From Oscillatoria sp. FACHB-1406 (GTDB taxonomy: Bacteria > Cyanobacteriota > Cyanobacteriia > Cyanobacteriales > Spirulinaceae), in NCBI RefSeq assembly GCF_014698145.1, contig NZ_JACJSM010000008.1, positions 62,001 through 126,000 on the forward strand: 64,000 bases of DNA, given 5' to 3'. Below are positions 7,262 to 16,738 of the stretch, in pieces. Position 1 is the stretch's first letter, and the number at the start of each line of letters is the position of its first letter. A program made the position numbers and the translations under genes. The notes under the pieces are model-generated. The model saw only the letters and a list, made by a program, of their open reading frames with translations, ran no database searches and was not told the origin of the DNA.

Positions 7262-9122
7262 ATTGTTTGATAGCGAAGATGCGACCGTCGGGGGCAATGG
7301 AGTCTTTTAACTTTGCTCCCGTCCAATCGACTGCGGTTAGATTTGCATGGGTAAAATCAGCATAGCGAAAGTCAATATATCTAAATTTCGCGTTTGAGAG
7401 GTTTGCGCTGCGGAAAGAGGTCGATCGCCGTGCGACTAATAAACCGACGAGATTGCCTGCTAGCGCCCCCCAAGCTGCTAAGGTTGCGAGAAACCAAATT
7501 CCTTGTAAGATTGGCTCGTCGAACCACCATTTAGGAACGAGTTGGGCGATGAAATGTGCGATCGCTTCTTTGCCCCCGAGTAGTAGAAGCGCCCAAAAAG
7601 ACATAGCACTGGCAATCCCTATCCAAGTGCAGTAAGTCTTCCATTGGTAGCGTTTTAAGCTTCTGGCAGCCAGAAAGACGCAGGCGAGTAGGATGAGGCT
7701 ACTGAGGCAAGAAACAATGAGGAGATCGAGGGAGAGGGCGGCGGGGAATAATAACTGCAAACTCCGAGCCATTGAAGAGATGGCGGCGATCGCTAGAACG
7801 GTAAGTAACGCGATCGCGAGACTGCGCCGCCGATTGAGGCTTAGAGTTAAGGCGGTTAAACTGACAACTAATCCTGCGGTAAAACAACTGAGAACAAAGG
7901 GTACGTGCGCCATCCAAAAATCCCAGGAAAGCTCTAGCGGCCCGGTGACGAGTAAGCCCAAGGGAGAACCGAAAAAGAATCCCCACAATAACAGTTGAGC
8001 GAGGAGTAAGCCGAAACCCACGGGAATCCACCAAGGGAAAAATTTTTCAATGTTTTGCTGAGAACCTCGCAGCCAGATGTTGGAGGCGCGAGTCAAGTTT
8101 GCTCCGTTTAAGTCGGCGCGATCGAAGTTTACTCCCCACAGGTTTGCCGAGCTAAAATTTGCCTGACTCAGATTTGTATTCATAAAGTTAACGCCAATCA
8201 GTTTGGCTTGCCTAAAGTCTGCACCTTGGAGATTTGAACCTTGAAAGTTTGCCCCGGTTAAGTCTTTTCCAACAAAAGAAATTCCGCCGATATTATGATT
8301 TCTGACTGTTTTTATAACATTGAGTTTTAATAAGATTGAATGAAAAAAAGCAACTAAAAATAGAGAGATTCCGTAAATATACCAATTAATAAAACTTTTC
8401 TTTTTAGAATTTGCTATTATCGCCGGAATTAGACCAAAAATCAAGTTAGGAACGAGGAGTAAAGTTCCGATCCCATCAGAAAAACCATTAACAAAAACTC
8501 CACCCAAAAATAAGGCAATAATGCTGTAAGGATTGAAACCGTTTAAGAAGGCAGAATGAAGGGTAGCGGGAAAGTATAGATTTAAACCATAGGCATACCA
8601 AGCCCAAAAACTGCGTCCGCGATTATAGGCAACAGTGGCAGGAATTAGGGCTAAAAATAAACCCGCAAAAAAATTAAAATGGAGCAGCCGACAAAAAATA
8701 ATAAATAATAAAAAACCGAAGCCCAATAAAACTAATTCGCCAACTCCGATGAGGGATTCTAATTTGGGCTTTGGGGAAGGGGATAAGGAAGAAGCTTCAA
8801 GCGGGCGATCGCGGGTCGGGGAATCTTTATCGCTGAGATTGAATTCGTAAGTCCAAATGGGGGAGAATGAGCCTTCTTGTAGGGATTGCAGCCGAATGAT
8901 TTCAATGCCTTCGGGGTTAAGTTGGAGCAATCGCTTCTGCATTCCTGCGATCGCAACCTCTTTGTTCAATGCTTTCGGAGATTCAAGCAACAGCAGCAGG
9001 CAATCGCGCTCTCGTACTGCTTTGACGGTAACACCTTTGGCGCTAAGCTGGCGATTGAAAAGAGTCGCGATCGCGGATGGATCTCCCTGTCTGGCGAGTT
9101 GAACGAGGTCCGAATCGGTCAT
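7260..9122 (-). CDS. Pentapeptide-repeat membrane protein with cyanobacterial N-terminal domain
   Basis: A 620-residue protein of mixed build. Residues 1-100 form a small alpha/beta domain (LVQLARQGDPSAIATLFN at the start, IWTYEF at the end) that recurs at the start of the 735-residue protein at 60467. Membrane segments follow (about 125-270), then a pentapeptide-repeat run (about 277-350, e.g. GANFQGSNLQGADF), more membrane helices (about 355-560) and a short second pentapeptide run (about 571-607). Pentapeptide repeats form a four-sided beta-helix; those here would sit on one side of the membrane. The role is unknown. Some HIP1-poor, AT-rich stretches lie in the middle (8280-8720) but the frame is intact. 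Confidence 0.75.
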   Translation of the reverse strand: MTDSDLVQLARQGDPSAIATLFNRQLSAKGVTVKAVRERDCLLLLLESPKALNKEVAIAGMQKRLLQLNPEGIEIIRLQSLQEGSFSPIWTYEFNLSDKDSPTRDRPLEASSLSPSPKPKLESLIGVGELVLLGFGFLLFIIFCRLLHFNFFAGLFLALIPATVAYNRGRSFWAWYAYGLNLYFPATLHSAFLNGFNPYSIIALFLGGVFVNGFSDGIGTLLLVPNLIFGLIPAIIANSKKKSFINWYIYGISLFLVAFFHSILLKLNVIKTVRNHNIGGISFVGKDLTGANFQGSNLQGADFRQAKLIGVNFMNTNLSQANFSSANLWGVNFDRADLNGANLTRASNIWLRGSQQNIEKFFPWWIPVGFGLLLAQLLLWGFFFGSPLGLLVTGPLELSWDFWMAHVPFVLSCFTAGLVVSLTALTLSLNRRRSLAIALLTVLAIAAISSMARSLQLLFPAALSLDLLIVSCLSSLILLACVFLAARSLKRYQWKTYCTWIGIASAMSFWALLLLGGKEAIAHFIAQLVPKWWFDEPILQGIWFLATLAAWGALAGNLVGLLVARRSTSFRSANLSNAKFRYIDFRYADFTHANLTAVDWTGAKLKDSIAPDGRIFAIKQ

Positions 9123-9300
9123 TGATTACCCTAAACGGTGAGAGAAGCTAGATTAACCATAAAAGCATAGAATCGATCCCCTTCATCGCCTCAATTGTCG
9201 AACGAAGGCTGAATTTGAGAAATCTTTAAATAAGTTATTAAATAAGTTTGCAGCTTGCCGATCGACAAATGTTTTATAAACGGTTCCGACAGGGCGCGCT

Positions 9301-9990
9301 TCACTGTAAATATCGAATCCAGGCTTCCCGAACCTCCGGAGAACCGTACCACAAACGACCGCCGCGCGGCGAGTGCATCACTCCTTCTAGCGTCAAGTTT
9401 TCTGCATTTTTGAGGTGCGCCGCAACGATGGGAGTAATGCCATCTCCCCAACAATTGCCAATTCCACAAGTGAGTTTGTAGCTATTGTAAGCCAGCCAAT
9501 GCTGGCGAAGAGAACCATAAATCGCTTTCCCGGCAACGCAAACATATTTAACCTCCGGATAGAATGCGCCGGGGTAATTATCATTAACAAAGTTGAGATT
9601 GCGCCGCGTCCATCGTTCTTGGCTGAGATGGGGCGTACCGAGCGTGATGAGAGTCGCGACGCGATCGCGCGCATTCCAGAGCGTTTCAGTATCGCCGTGA
9701 ATATTGTAATGCTTCTGACCCAAGTAAATGCGAGCAATCCAGCCCCCCGCCGAATGAGCGACTAAATTAACGCGATCGCTGTTATGCTGCTGCAATAATT
9801 GCCCAACCGCGCGATCGATCTGGCGCAAAATCGGCACCATCGAGCGCCCGCCCAGCGTCGGAACCCAACTGCGCGCCAGCAGCGGAACAGTAATTGTCGG
9901 AATGCCTAGGGTGTTGAGTTCCCATTCAAGCGGTTTATACTCAGTAGCACTGGCAAAATAGCCCGGTAAAATAACAGTGGGTAACGGCAT
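9301..9990 (-). CDS. Alpha/beta hydrolase, lipase-like
   Basis: From ATG 9990 the protein has 229 residues and begins MPLPTVILPGYFASATEY, where the PGYF segment is the usual oxyanion loop region of cyanobacterial lipase-like hydrolases. The nucleophile elbow is VAHSAGG with Ser80; a late His in GVMHSPRGG and an Asp in CWGDGI could complete the triad. It has no signal peptide, so a cytoplasmic or membrane-facing esterase or lipase acting on lipids is likely, substrate unknown. The open frame runs 30 codons further upstream, but those residues are not hydrolase-like. It is divergent from the CobI gene. Confidence 0.8.
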   Translation of the reverse strand: MPLPTVILPGYFASATEYKPLEWELNTLGIPTITVPLLARSWVPTLGGRSMVPILRQIDRAVGQLLQQHNSDRVNLVAHSAGGWIARIYLGQKHYNIHGDTETLWNARDRVATLITLGTPHLSQERWTRRNLNFVNDNYPGAFYPEVKYVCVAGKAIYGSLRQHWLAYNSYKLTCGIGNCWGDGITPIVAAHLKNAENLTLEGVMHSPRGGRLWYGSPEVREAWIRYLQ

Positions 9991-10120
9991 TAGGTCAAAC
10001 TCGAAACTCGACAGGCTGAGACTCAATGGGTAGCATCGTACTATATTGCCGCTCCCGTTCGCAGAACCAAGACCCTGCAAAGGGACATTCTATAGCTATT
10101 CGCTGGACGCAGAAGAAAAC

Positions 10121-10870
10121 GTGCAAATCGGTACTCTTTACGGTATTAGCGTCGGTCCGGGCGATCCGGAACTGATTACGCTCAAAGGATTGCGACTGCT
10201 GAGAACGGCAAGCGCTATTGCCTTCCCCGCAGGAATAAAAGGGAAACCGGGGAAAGCCGAACGAATTATCGCTCCGTGGTCGATCTCGGAGCAAAAAATG
10301 CTGCCGTTGAACTTTCCTTACGTCCCCGACTTCGACGTTCTCACCCGCGCTTGGCACGAAGCCGCCGAACAAGTTTGGCAATATCTCGAACGCGGCGAAG
10401 ATGTTGCCTTTGCTTGCGAAGGCGACATTAGTTTTTATGGAACCTTCGCTTATTTAGCCCAAACGCTGCAACAATTACACCCAGAAGTCGTCATCGAAAT
10501 CGTTCCAGGCGTATCTTCTCCCTTAGCCGCCGCAGCCACACTCGGTTTGCCCTTAACGGCTCGCGACCAGCGCCTTGCGGTATTGCCTGCCATTTATACA
10601 ATCGGAGAATTAAAATCGGTCTTGCAATGGGCGGATGTATTGGTCTTGATGAAAGTCAGTTCTGTGTACGAGCAAGTTTGGCAGATTCTACAGGAGTATC
10701 GCCTCCTCGATCGCGCTGTTGCGGTGGAAAATGTAACGCTCCCCGAACAAAAGATTTATACTGACCTATGCGATCGCCCAACCCTCAAACTTTCCTATTT
10801 TTCCTTGATCGTCGTCCAAGTTCGGGATCCCGTTCTCGCCAACACGGAAATCTCGGACGGAAGACCGTAA
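10121..10870 (+). CDS. cobI: Precorrin-2 C20-methyltransferase
   Basis: This enzyme methylates C-20 of precorrin-2 with S-adenosylmethionine in cobalamin synthesis. The N-terminal glycine-rich motif ISVGPGDPELITLKG, the PAGIKGKPGKAERI stretch and EIVPGVSSPLAAAATLG match the CobI/CbiL group of tetrapyrrole methylases; about 249 residues is the usual size. GTG at 10121 is chosen because the protein then begins VQIGTLYGISVG as relatives do; an ATG at 10046 would add 25 residues of non-conserved sequence. CobH, another enzyme of the pathway, lies far away at 53.9 kb, so the pathway is not clustered here. Confidence 0.9.
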   Translation: MQIGTLYGISVGPGDPELITLKGLRLLRTASAIAFPAGIKGKPGKAERIIAPWSISEQKMLPLNFPYVPDFDVLTRAWHEAAEQVWQYLERGEDVAFACEGDISFYGTFAYLAQTLQQLHPEVVIEIVPGVSSPLAAAATLGLPLTARDQRLAVLPAIYTIGELKSVLQWADVLVLMKVSSVYEQVWQILQEYRLLDRAVAVENVTLPEQKIYTDLCDRPTLKLSYFSLIVVQVRDPVLANTEISDGRP

Positions 10871-10916
10871 TATAAAAAGCAATCTTGCCCGATTCCCTCG
10901 CTCTCAATTAATTCTT

Positions 10917-12227
10917 ATGTTTAAACTCGGCCTTAGCAGCGTCAGTCCGCCCACCGCCTTTGCTGTGTTAGGTTCCGTTGGCGCTCATGCCTTACTCGGT
11001 ATCTCTTTGCCCGTACTGCCCCTTTTCTCAAAAGCACCACCCGGCCCTCTCGAAGTTCCCATCGTCGAGTTAAGTCCGGAGGAAATGGCTCGCATTCCTG
11101 CCCTACAATCGGCTCCCCCCGTCGCCTTCATCCCGCCGAATGCGACTCAACTCCTGCCCTTACCCCCGAATTTTCAACTCCCCTCCGCCACGCAGCGAGC
11201 GACTCCAGCGGCTCCTACCATGCCCGCAACTCCAGCAATTCCAGTAACGCCGAAAGTTACGACTCGCTCCCTACTGCCGACGAGGCCCAGCAGCGAAGCG
11301 CCTCCTTATCAATATCCGACCTTCACCAGACCGCAGCGCGTTGTAACTCGCGGTCGCGGCGGACTGCCCCTAACGCCCTCCGTTCCCGTGGGGATGGGTT
11401 CGAGGATGGGGCGCACGGTAGCCAGTTCTGAGGGCTTAGCCAGAGGTACTCGCACTGTTGGATCCCGCACGCCAGAGTTTGTCCCCAATCCCAATGCGAA
11501 TCCGATGGGAACGCTCAGGGACTCGCTTCAACAATCCTTCAATCAAACCCCAGCGCAACCTTTGCCCGTACTTCAAGGACGAGAGAAAGATCATACCAAT
11601 CCTAATGAAATTGGTCTGGTCAATCCGGCTAATGGTTCGCAAGGTGCAACGCCCGCAACTCCAGCGGTTCCGCTCCCCGTTTTGACACCAGAACGAGGCA
11701 ATCTCACGCCTCTTAAGCCGTCTGAAACGCCGAATACGCCGGGAAGTCAACCGCAAGAAGCCCGGAACGGCAGCGTTTCTCCTGCCCCGGCAAGCGAGCC
11801 TCCCCAAGCTTTGCCAACGCCTCGAGGGACTGAAACCACGCGGACGAATGAAAACCGCGCGCCGCTTCCTCCTTCAGAAAACCGGGTTCGAGAACCGTTA
11901 GATCCTCCTAAAGTCACAACTTCTAGCGAGTCCAACGACCCTCGCAACGTCGCGCCGAGCCGCCAGCAGCCAGAAACGCCCGCTCCTCGCCGCCAAGAAC
12001 GGGAAAACCTCGTTCCTCGCCCCCAAGAGCCAGAAACGCCCGCTCCTCGCCGTCAGGAACGGGAAAGCCTCGTTCCTCGCCGTCAGGAATCCCGCGATCG
12101 CGATTCGGCAGAAAATACGCCTCCCCAAAACTCAGATGCTCGTTCTAACCCGCCGAGTTCTCAACCCGAGGTTAAGAAAGACAAACCCGTTGCCTCAGAA
12201 AACAACGATACTGCTCCAGCCGAATAA
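10917..12227 (+). CDS. Proline-rich membrane-anchored protein, TonB-like N-terminus
   Basis: A 436-residue protein with one hydrophobic segment (about residues 12-36) and then a long Pro/Ala/Thr/Arg-rich tail of low complexity. Hydrophobic anchor plus proline-rich, periplasm-spanning tail is the design of TonB-type proteins, but no C-terminal TonB domain is present, so energy coupling is not supported. Near the end a 20-residue unit (PETPAPRRQERENLVPRPQE) occurs twice in tandem, followed by an acidic/basic tail. It is 46 bases after CobI on the same strand and could be co-transcribed. It could also be a cell-wall spacer or envelope organiser. Confidence 0.6.
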   Translation: MFKLGLSSVSPPTAFAVLGSVGAHALLGISLPVLPLFSKAPPGPLEVPIVELSPEEMARIPALQSAPPVAFIPPNATQLLPLPPNFQLPSATQRATPAAPTMPATPAIPVTPKVTTRSLLPTRPSSEAPPYQYPTFTRPQRVVTRGRGGLPLTPSVPVGMGSRMGRTVASSEGLARGTRTVGSRTPEFVPNPNANPMGTLRDSLQQSFNQTPAQPLPVLQGREKDHTNPNEIGLVNPANGSQGATPATPAVPLPVLTPERGNLTPLKPSETPNTPGSQPQEARNGSVSPAPASEPPQALPTPRGTETTRTNENRAPLPPSENRVREPLDPPKVTTSSESNDPRNVAPSRQQPETPAPRRQERENLVPRPQEPETPAPRRQERESLVPRRQESRDRDSAENTPPQNSDARSNPPSSQPEVKKDKPVASENNDTAPAE

Positions 12228-12316
12228 GCAGGCGAATTGTAGGGGGTGTGCGAGAACCATTAGTGTCAACTTAGCGTGAAATCGCCCTCACCCCCAGCCC
12301 CTCTCCTAACCCCAGG

Positions 12317-12689
12317 CTACCGTGTACACACATCTCGATCGCGGAACCGTTTCGGAACATTCCGATGTCTCAAGAGCCGATAGCTCGTTTCTCTTTCTCA
12401 ATAAGCTTGAGTTGTTAAGAATCAACTCCGAATTGCGAAAGCCTTGCCTAGCAAGGCTTATACAGATTGGGGGTCTCAATTTTCTACTTGTGTGTACACA
12501 GTAGCTTTTTAAGGGGGATTTTAGGGGCGCTGTTTTCGAGGTTTTAGGGGCGCGGATTTCGAGGTTTTAGGGGCGCGGATTTCGAGGTCTCCTCGAAATT
12601 AAACGCCGCCCCGTCTCGAAAATTGGAGCCGCCCCGTGAGGGATCGACCCAGCTTGCCACTCAACCAATGAGTTGTGTGTACACCGTAG
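12317..12689. mobile_element. MITE-like element with TIRs and 10-bp target duplication
   Basis: The sequence starts CTACCGTGTACACACA and ends TGTGTGTACACCGTAG, inverted repeats with one mismatch in 16. It is flanked on both sides by TAACCCCAGG (12307-12316 and 12690-12699), a 10-bp target duplication. Removing it restores a CTCTCCTAACCCCAGGAGAG-type palindrome common in this genome. There is no transposase frame, so it needs a helper. A third TIR copy lies inside (12489-12504), so it may be two units joined or nested. The transposase family is not identified. The rest of 12228-12955 shows no gene. Confidence 0.75.
12519..12587. repeat. Three 23-bp tandem repeats in the MITE
   Basis: Three head-to-tail 23-bp units starting TTTTAGGGGCGC and ending TTTCGAGG (12519, 12542, 12565). 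Units 2 and 3 are identical and unit 1 differs at two bases. An inverted CCTCGAAAT follows at 12591. Confidence 0.85.
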
Positions 12690-12946
12690 TAACCCCAGGA
12701 GAGGGGAGAAATAGAGAATTCCTCCACCCTCGCAATATTTACGGGCTAGGGGCTTGAATTTTGTCAATTTTGCCGGAAGCTCGCATTTTTTAGCGAAACA
12801 ATGTCGGTTTGAGGGCGCTCAATGTTACCCCCTGGCTCAGTCAAATAACGTTACGAAACGTTGAGCGACAGAAGGGGGTTGCTCCGGTGCGATCGCGATC
12901 GCATTAAACTAATTTGAGCCACAAAACATTGAGACTTATTTTATAA

Positions 12947-13939
<993 letters not shown>

Positions 13940-14595
13940 GGATGGGGTACGGGAGTTCAGCATTGGTCATTAGCCTCAATTTAAGGTAAAAGGTATAGCC
14001 CGCCAAATGTAGGGACGTTCAATTGAACGTCCCTACCGTTGAAATGGGTTAACGAGCGAGCGTGAATTTAACATTTCAAGAGCCATTGTTGGCCACCTTT
14101 AATCCCTCTATAAGGGCTTAAGGCAGTCTCGCCGCTTACCGCTCGATTCGATCGCATAAATCTATCAAATCGGCTTCCCCAAGAGCGAGAAAGCCGATCG
14201 CATACTACAACAGCGATCGCCGTTCTAAATAATAAGATTCTCGAACTCGGTTCGCCGCCTCGGTTGCTTTTTCTGTCGAAGCGAGAGTTTCCGAGCGGCT
14301 TTCAGAAATGGGCGCGAGCGTTTCAGGCTTTTCGGGCTTCCGGCTGTCGAGAAAATGTTTGTATAATGGGATAAAAAACATAGCCTGTTACCTCCACAGG
14401 ATTCCCCAATCTCTTTGCAACACAAAAAATACAAGCCGTTAAGTGTAGGGGGATTTATCTTAACGGCAACCTTTGTAGTTTTCGCTTGTACAAAACTTCT
14501 ACAACCTGGGGACGCGATATTCCCGAAAGAGCGATCGCCGTTTTTCCAGTTTTATCTAAAACCTTTTATAAAACCCCTTCTAAAACCCTAAAACA
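13940..14595. other. Gene-poor gap with a perfect 28-bp palindrome
   Basis: At 14009-14036 two 14-base arms (GTAGGGACGTTCAA and its complement) form a perfect palindrome, one of the dispersed GTAGGGACG extragenic repeats of this genome; it may terminate hemB transcripts. A 69-codon open frame at 14225-14434 on the minus strand has low complexity and no ribosome site, and is not called. I see nothing else. Confidence 0.6.
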
Positions 14596-14910
14596 ATGAA
14601 CATTTTAAAATTGCTCGCGCTCAAAACCCTTCAGTTTGTTTTGTTGACGTTACTGTTCGTTCTGCCTGCATCGGGCATCGCGCTAGCCGAAGAAACTGCC
14701 TCCCCTCAAGCGCCGCCCGATAAGACCGTTGAGGAGGTTGTGCCGCTAAAACCCACTAATGAGTTGCCCACTCGACCGGAAATAGCGCCAAAAGAAGAAA
14801 ACAAACCGCTAGCTACACCTTCAACTCGCCGTCCTACCGCGCGTCCTTACGATTACAACGCGATCGATCGCTTTACGACTGAATTGTATGGTGAGGGAGA
14901 GGGAAATTAA
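14596..14910 (+). CDS. Small secreted proline-rich protein, unknown
   Basis: A 104-residue protein with a clear signal peptide: Lys at 5 and 10, hydrophobic core at about 12-28 and a probable cleavage after IALA near residue 31. The mature part is Pro/Glu/Thr-rich, and ends in the better conserved-looking PYDYNAIDRFTTELYGEGE. I have seen similar short exported proteins in cyanobacteria but know no function. It converges with the multicopper oxidase gene, leaving a 24-base gap. An extracytoplasmic location is likely. Confidence 0.6.
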   Translation: MNILKLLALKTLQFVLLTLLFVLPASGIALAEETASPQAPPDKTVEEVVPLKPTNELPTRPEIAPKEENKPLATPSTRRPTARPYDYNAIDRFTTELYGEGEGN

Positions 14911-14934
14911 TGCAATTTGAGTCCCCTCGCCTTC

Positions 14935-16464
14935 TCACAAAGGAGTTGCGGGTAGGGATTTCGGGGGGGCAGAAAAAGGACTGTAGCCCCCCTGACCGAC
15001 CTCGAACTGGGCCATCATGGCGTGGTCTTCGTGAACCAGGTTGTGACAGTGCATCATGTAGCGACCGATTTGGGGACCAAATTTGCCAATGACCTGCACG
15101 GTTTGAAATTCGCCAACATAAAAGACATCTTTCCAACCGATTTCGTAAGGACGCGGACTGCTGCCGTTGCGGGCGAGAAGCTGCATATCGAGCAAATGAA
15201 TATGGATGGGGTGGAACCATCCTCCCGTCGAAACCAGGTTCCAAATTTCGATATCTCCATAGTTCGGGTTAGCTTCGCTGCGATTTTTATTCCAGGTTCT
15301 ACCGTTAATCGTCCAGTTGTTGATGTTGCGTTCCAAGCGAAAAGTTCGAGTTCGCACGGCTAGGGCGGGATCGATGGGTTTGAAGTCGCGCAGAACGGCA
15401 GGAATGGTACTATCATCGCTTTCGCGGCGCACGACTTCAAAGCGCATAAGCTCTTGGGTGTTGCTGCTGTAATCGACACTGAGGGGTACGCCGAGGTTAC
15501 GCAGGACGATTTGCGTTCCGACGGGATATTTAGAGAAGTCAATGATGAATTCGTAACGTTCTGCGGGAAAAATCTCGAAATTTTTGGTTTTAAGCGGCGT
15601 ACCGCGCAATCCTGCGTCGGTTCCGATGACAATAAGGTCGTCTCCGGTACTGAGGGCGAGTTGATAGCCTCGGCTTACGGAAGCGTTGAGGAGGCGGAAG
15701 CGATATTTGCGGTTGGCAACTTCCATATGCGGCCAAGGTACGCCGTTGACGAGAATGATGTCGCCGAAGAGACCTTTTTGTCCGCGATCGTCGAAGATGA
15801 AGGAGCCATCGGTAGCAAAACGTTTGTCCTGAAGAATGAGAGGGACATCGTATTCGCCTTGGGGGAGATTTAATTGGGTCAGTTCGTAGTCGTCTTCGAC
15901 GATATACATTCCCGCCAAACCCATGTAGGCATTGCGCGAAGTGAGGTCTATTGCGTGGTCGTGATACCAGAGGGTCGCAGGGCGCTCGTTTGGATAGATA
16001 TAGTCTTTATATTGACCGGGCGCGGTTAAGTCTTCGGCGTAGCCGTCGTATTGGGGCAGGGAAGCCATTCCGTGGAGGTGGACGGAGGTTTTGATGGGTC
16101 TGCCTTGAGGATCGGTGCCGAGTTGATTGATGAAGCGGATGATGGACTGACGGCCGCCGAGATCGCGTTTTCCGCCTTTTTGACGGATAAGCGGCCCGGG
16201 AGTCATGCCGTTATACCCCCAAATTTCTGTGGTTTTCCCGGGCAGAATTTCGACCCGAGACTTCTGCATGGTTATCTCGTAGTAGTCTGTGGTGTCGTCG
16301 CTGCGGACGGGTTGCAGAAGAGGCGGTCGGCGGAAGGGAAGGTCGAATCGCTTAACTTGCGGGCTAAATTGGGCTTGTGCTGGGGGTTGATAGCCAAAGG
16401 GTAAGAGTAACCCGCCGCCGCCGACAATGCCGAGTCGAATTGCTTCTCGTCTGGTTAGTTTCAT
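14935..16464 (-). CDS. Multicopper oxidase, CotA/bilirubin-oxidase-like
   Basis: A 509-residue three-domain copper oxidase that would oxidise phenols, bilins or metal ions (Mn or Cu) and reduce oxygen to water. It starts with a twin-arginine-type signal (KLTRREAIRLG, hydrophobic run, AQA at about residue 31), so it is exported folded with copper. Copper ligands are all visible: HLHG near 127-130, WYHDHA near 166-171, HPIHIHL near 417-423 and HCHNLVHEDHAM near 468-479. The length, the domain 2 features and the LLDMQLL after the third motif resemble CotA-type laccases. The physiological substrate is not evident. It is transcribed alone. Confidence 0.9.
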   Translation of the reverse strand: MKLTRREAIRLGIVGGGGLLLPFGYQPPAQAQFSPQVKRFDLPFRRPPLLQPVRSDDTTDYYEITMQKSRVEILPGKTTEIWGYNGMTPGPLIRQKGGKRDLGGRQSIIRFINQLGTDPQGRPIKTSVHLHGMASLPQYDGYAEDLTAPGQYKDYIYPNERPATLWYHDHAIDLTSRNAYMGLAGMYIVEDDYELTQLNLPQGEYDVPLILQDKRFATDGSFIFDDRGQKGLFGDIILVNGVPWPHMEVANRKYRFRLLNASVSRGYQLALSTGDDLIVIGTDAGLRGTPLKTKNFEIFPAERYEFIIDFSKYPVGTQIVLRNLGVPLSVDYSSNTQELMRFEVVRRESDDSTIPAVLRDFKPIDPALAVRTRTFRLERNINNWTINGRTWNKNRSEANPNYGDIEIWNLVSTGGWFHPIHIHLLDMQLLARNGSSPRPYEIGWKDVFYVGEFQTVQVIGKFGPQIGRYMMHCHNLVHEDHAMMAQFEVGQGGYSPFSAPPKSLPATPL

Positions 16465-16738
16465 ATTGGCCTCGAGCGAAATGCGCTCTTTTGCGAATTG
16501 AATATTCCCGAAAGGCGTGCAAATTTGTTCGAGAATCCAGAAGCCGAGGGTTTTACGCGATCGGGATGCTTAATCCTAACAATTGCATAACCAAACACCG
16601 CAAGAGGCTGTAGCAATTCTTTATTTCACCCGTCCCCCCGTCTCCGGTACACTGAGTCTCGACTTCGCTCGACTGCCGCGAAGTCGAAGTGCCGTCTCCC
16701 CGTCAGCCTTAACTTAGGTCATTCAACCGGATTTTAGA

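Noticed and set aside
12322-12504. 60-residue frame inside the MITE
   Set aside because: It lies inside the inverted-repeat element and has no protein-like features; it ends at the internal TIR copy.
14225-14434. 69-residue frame on the minus strand in the gap after hemB
   Set aside because: Low complexity, no ribosome site, no domain, and it lies in a repeat-bearing gap.
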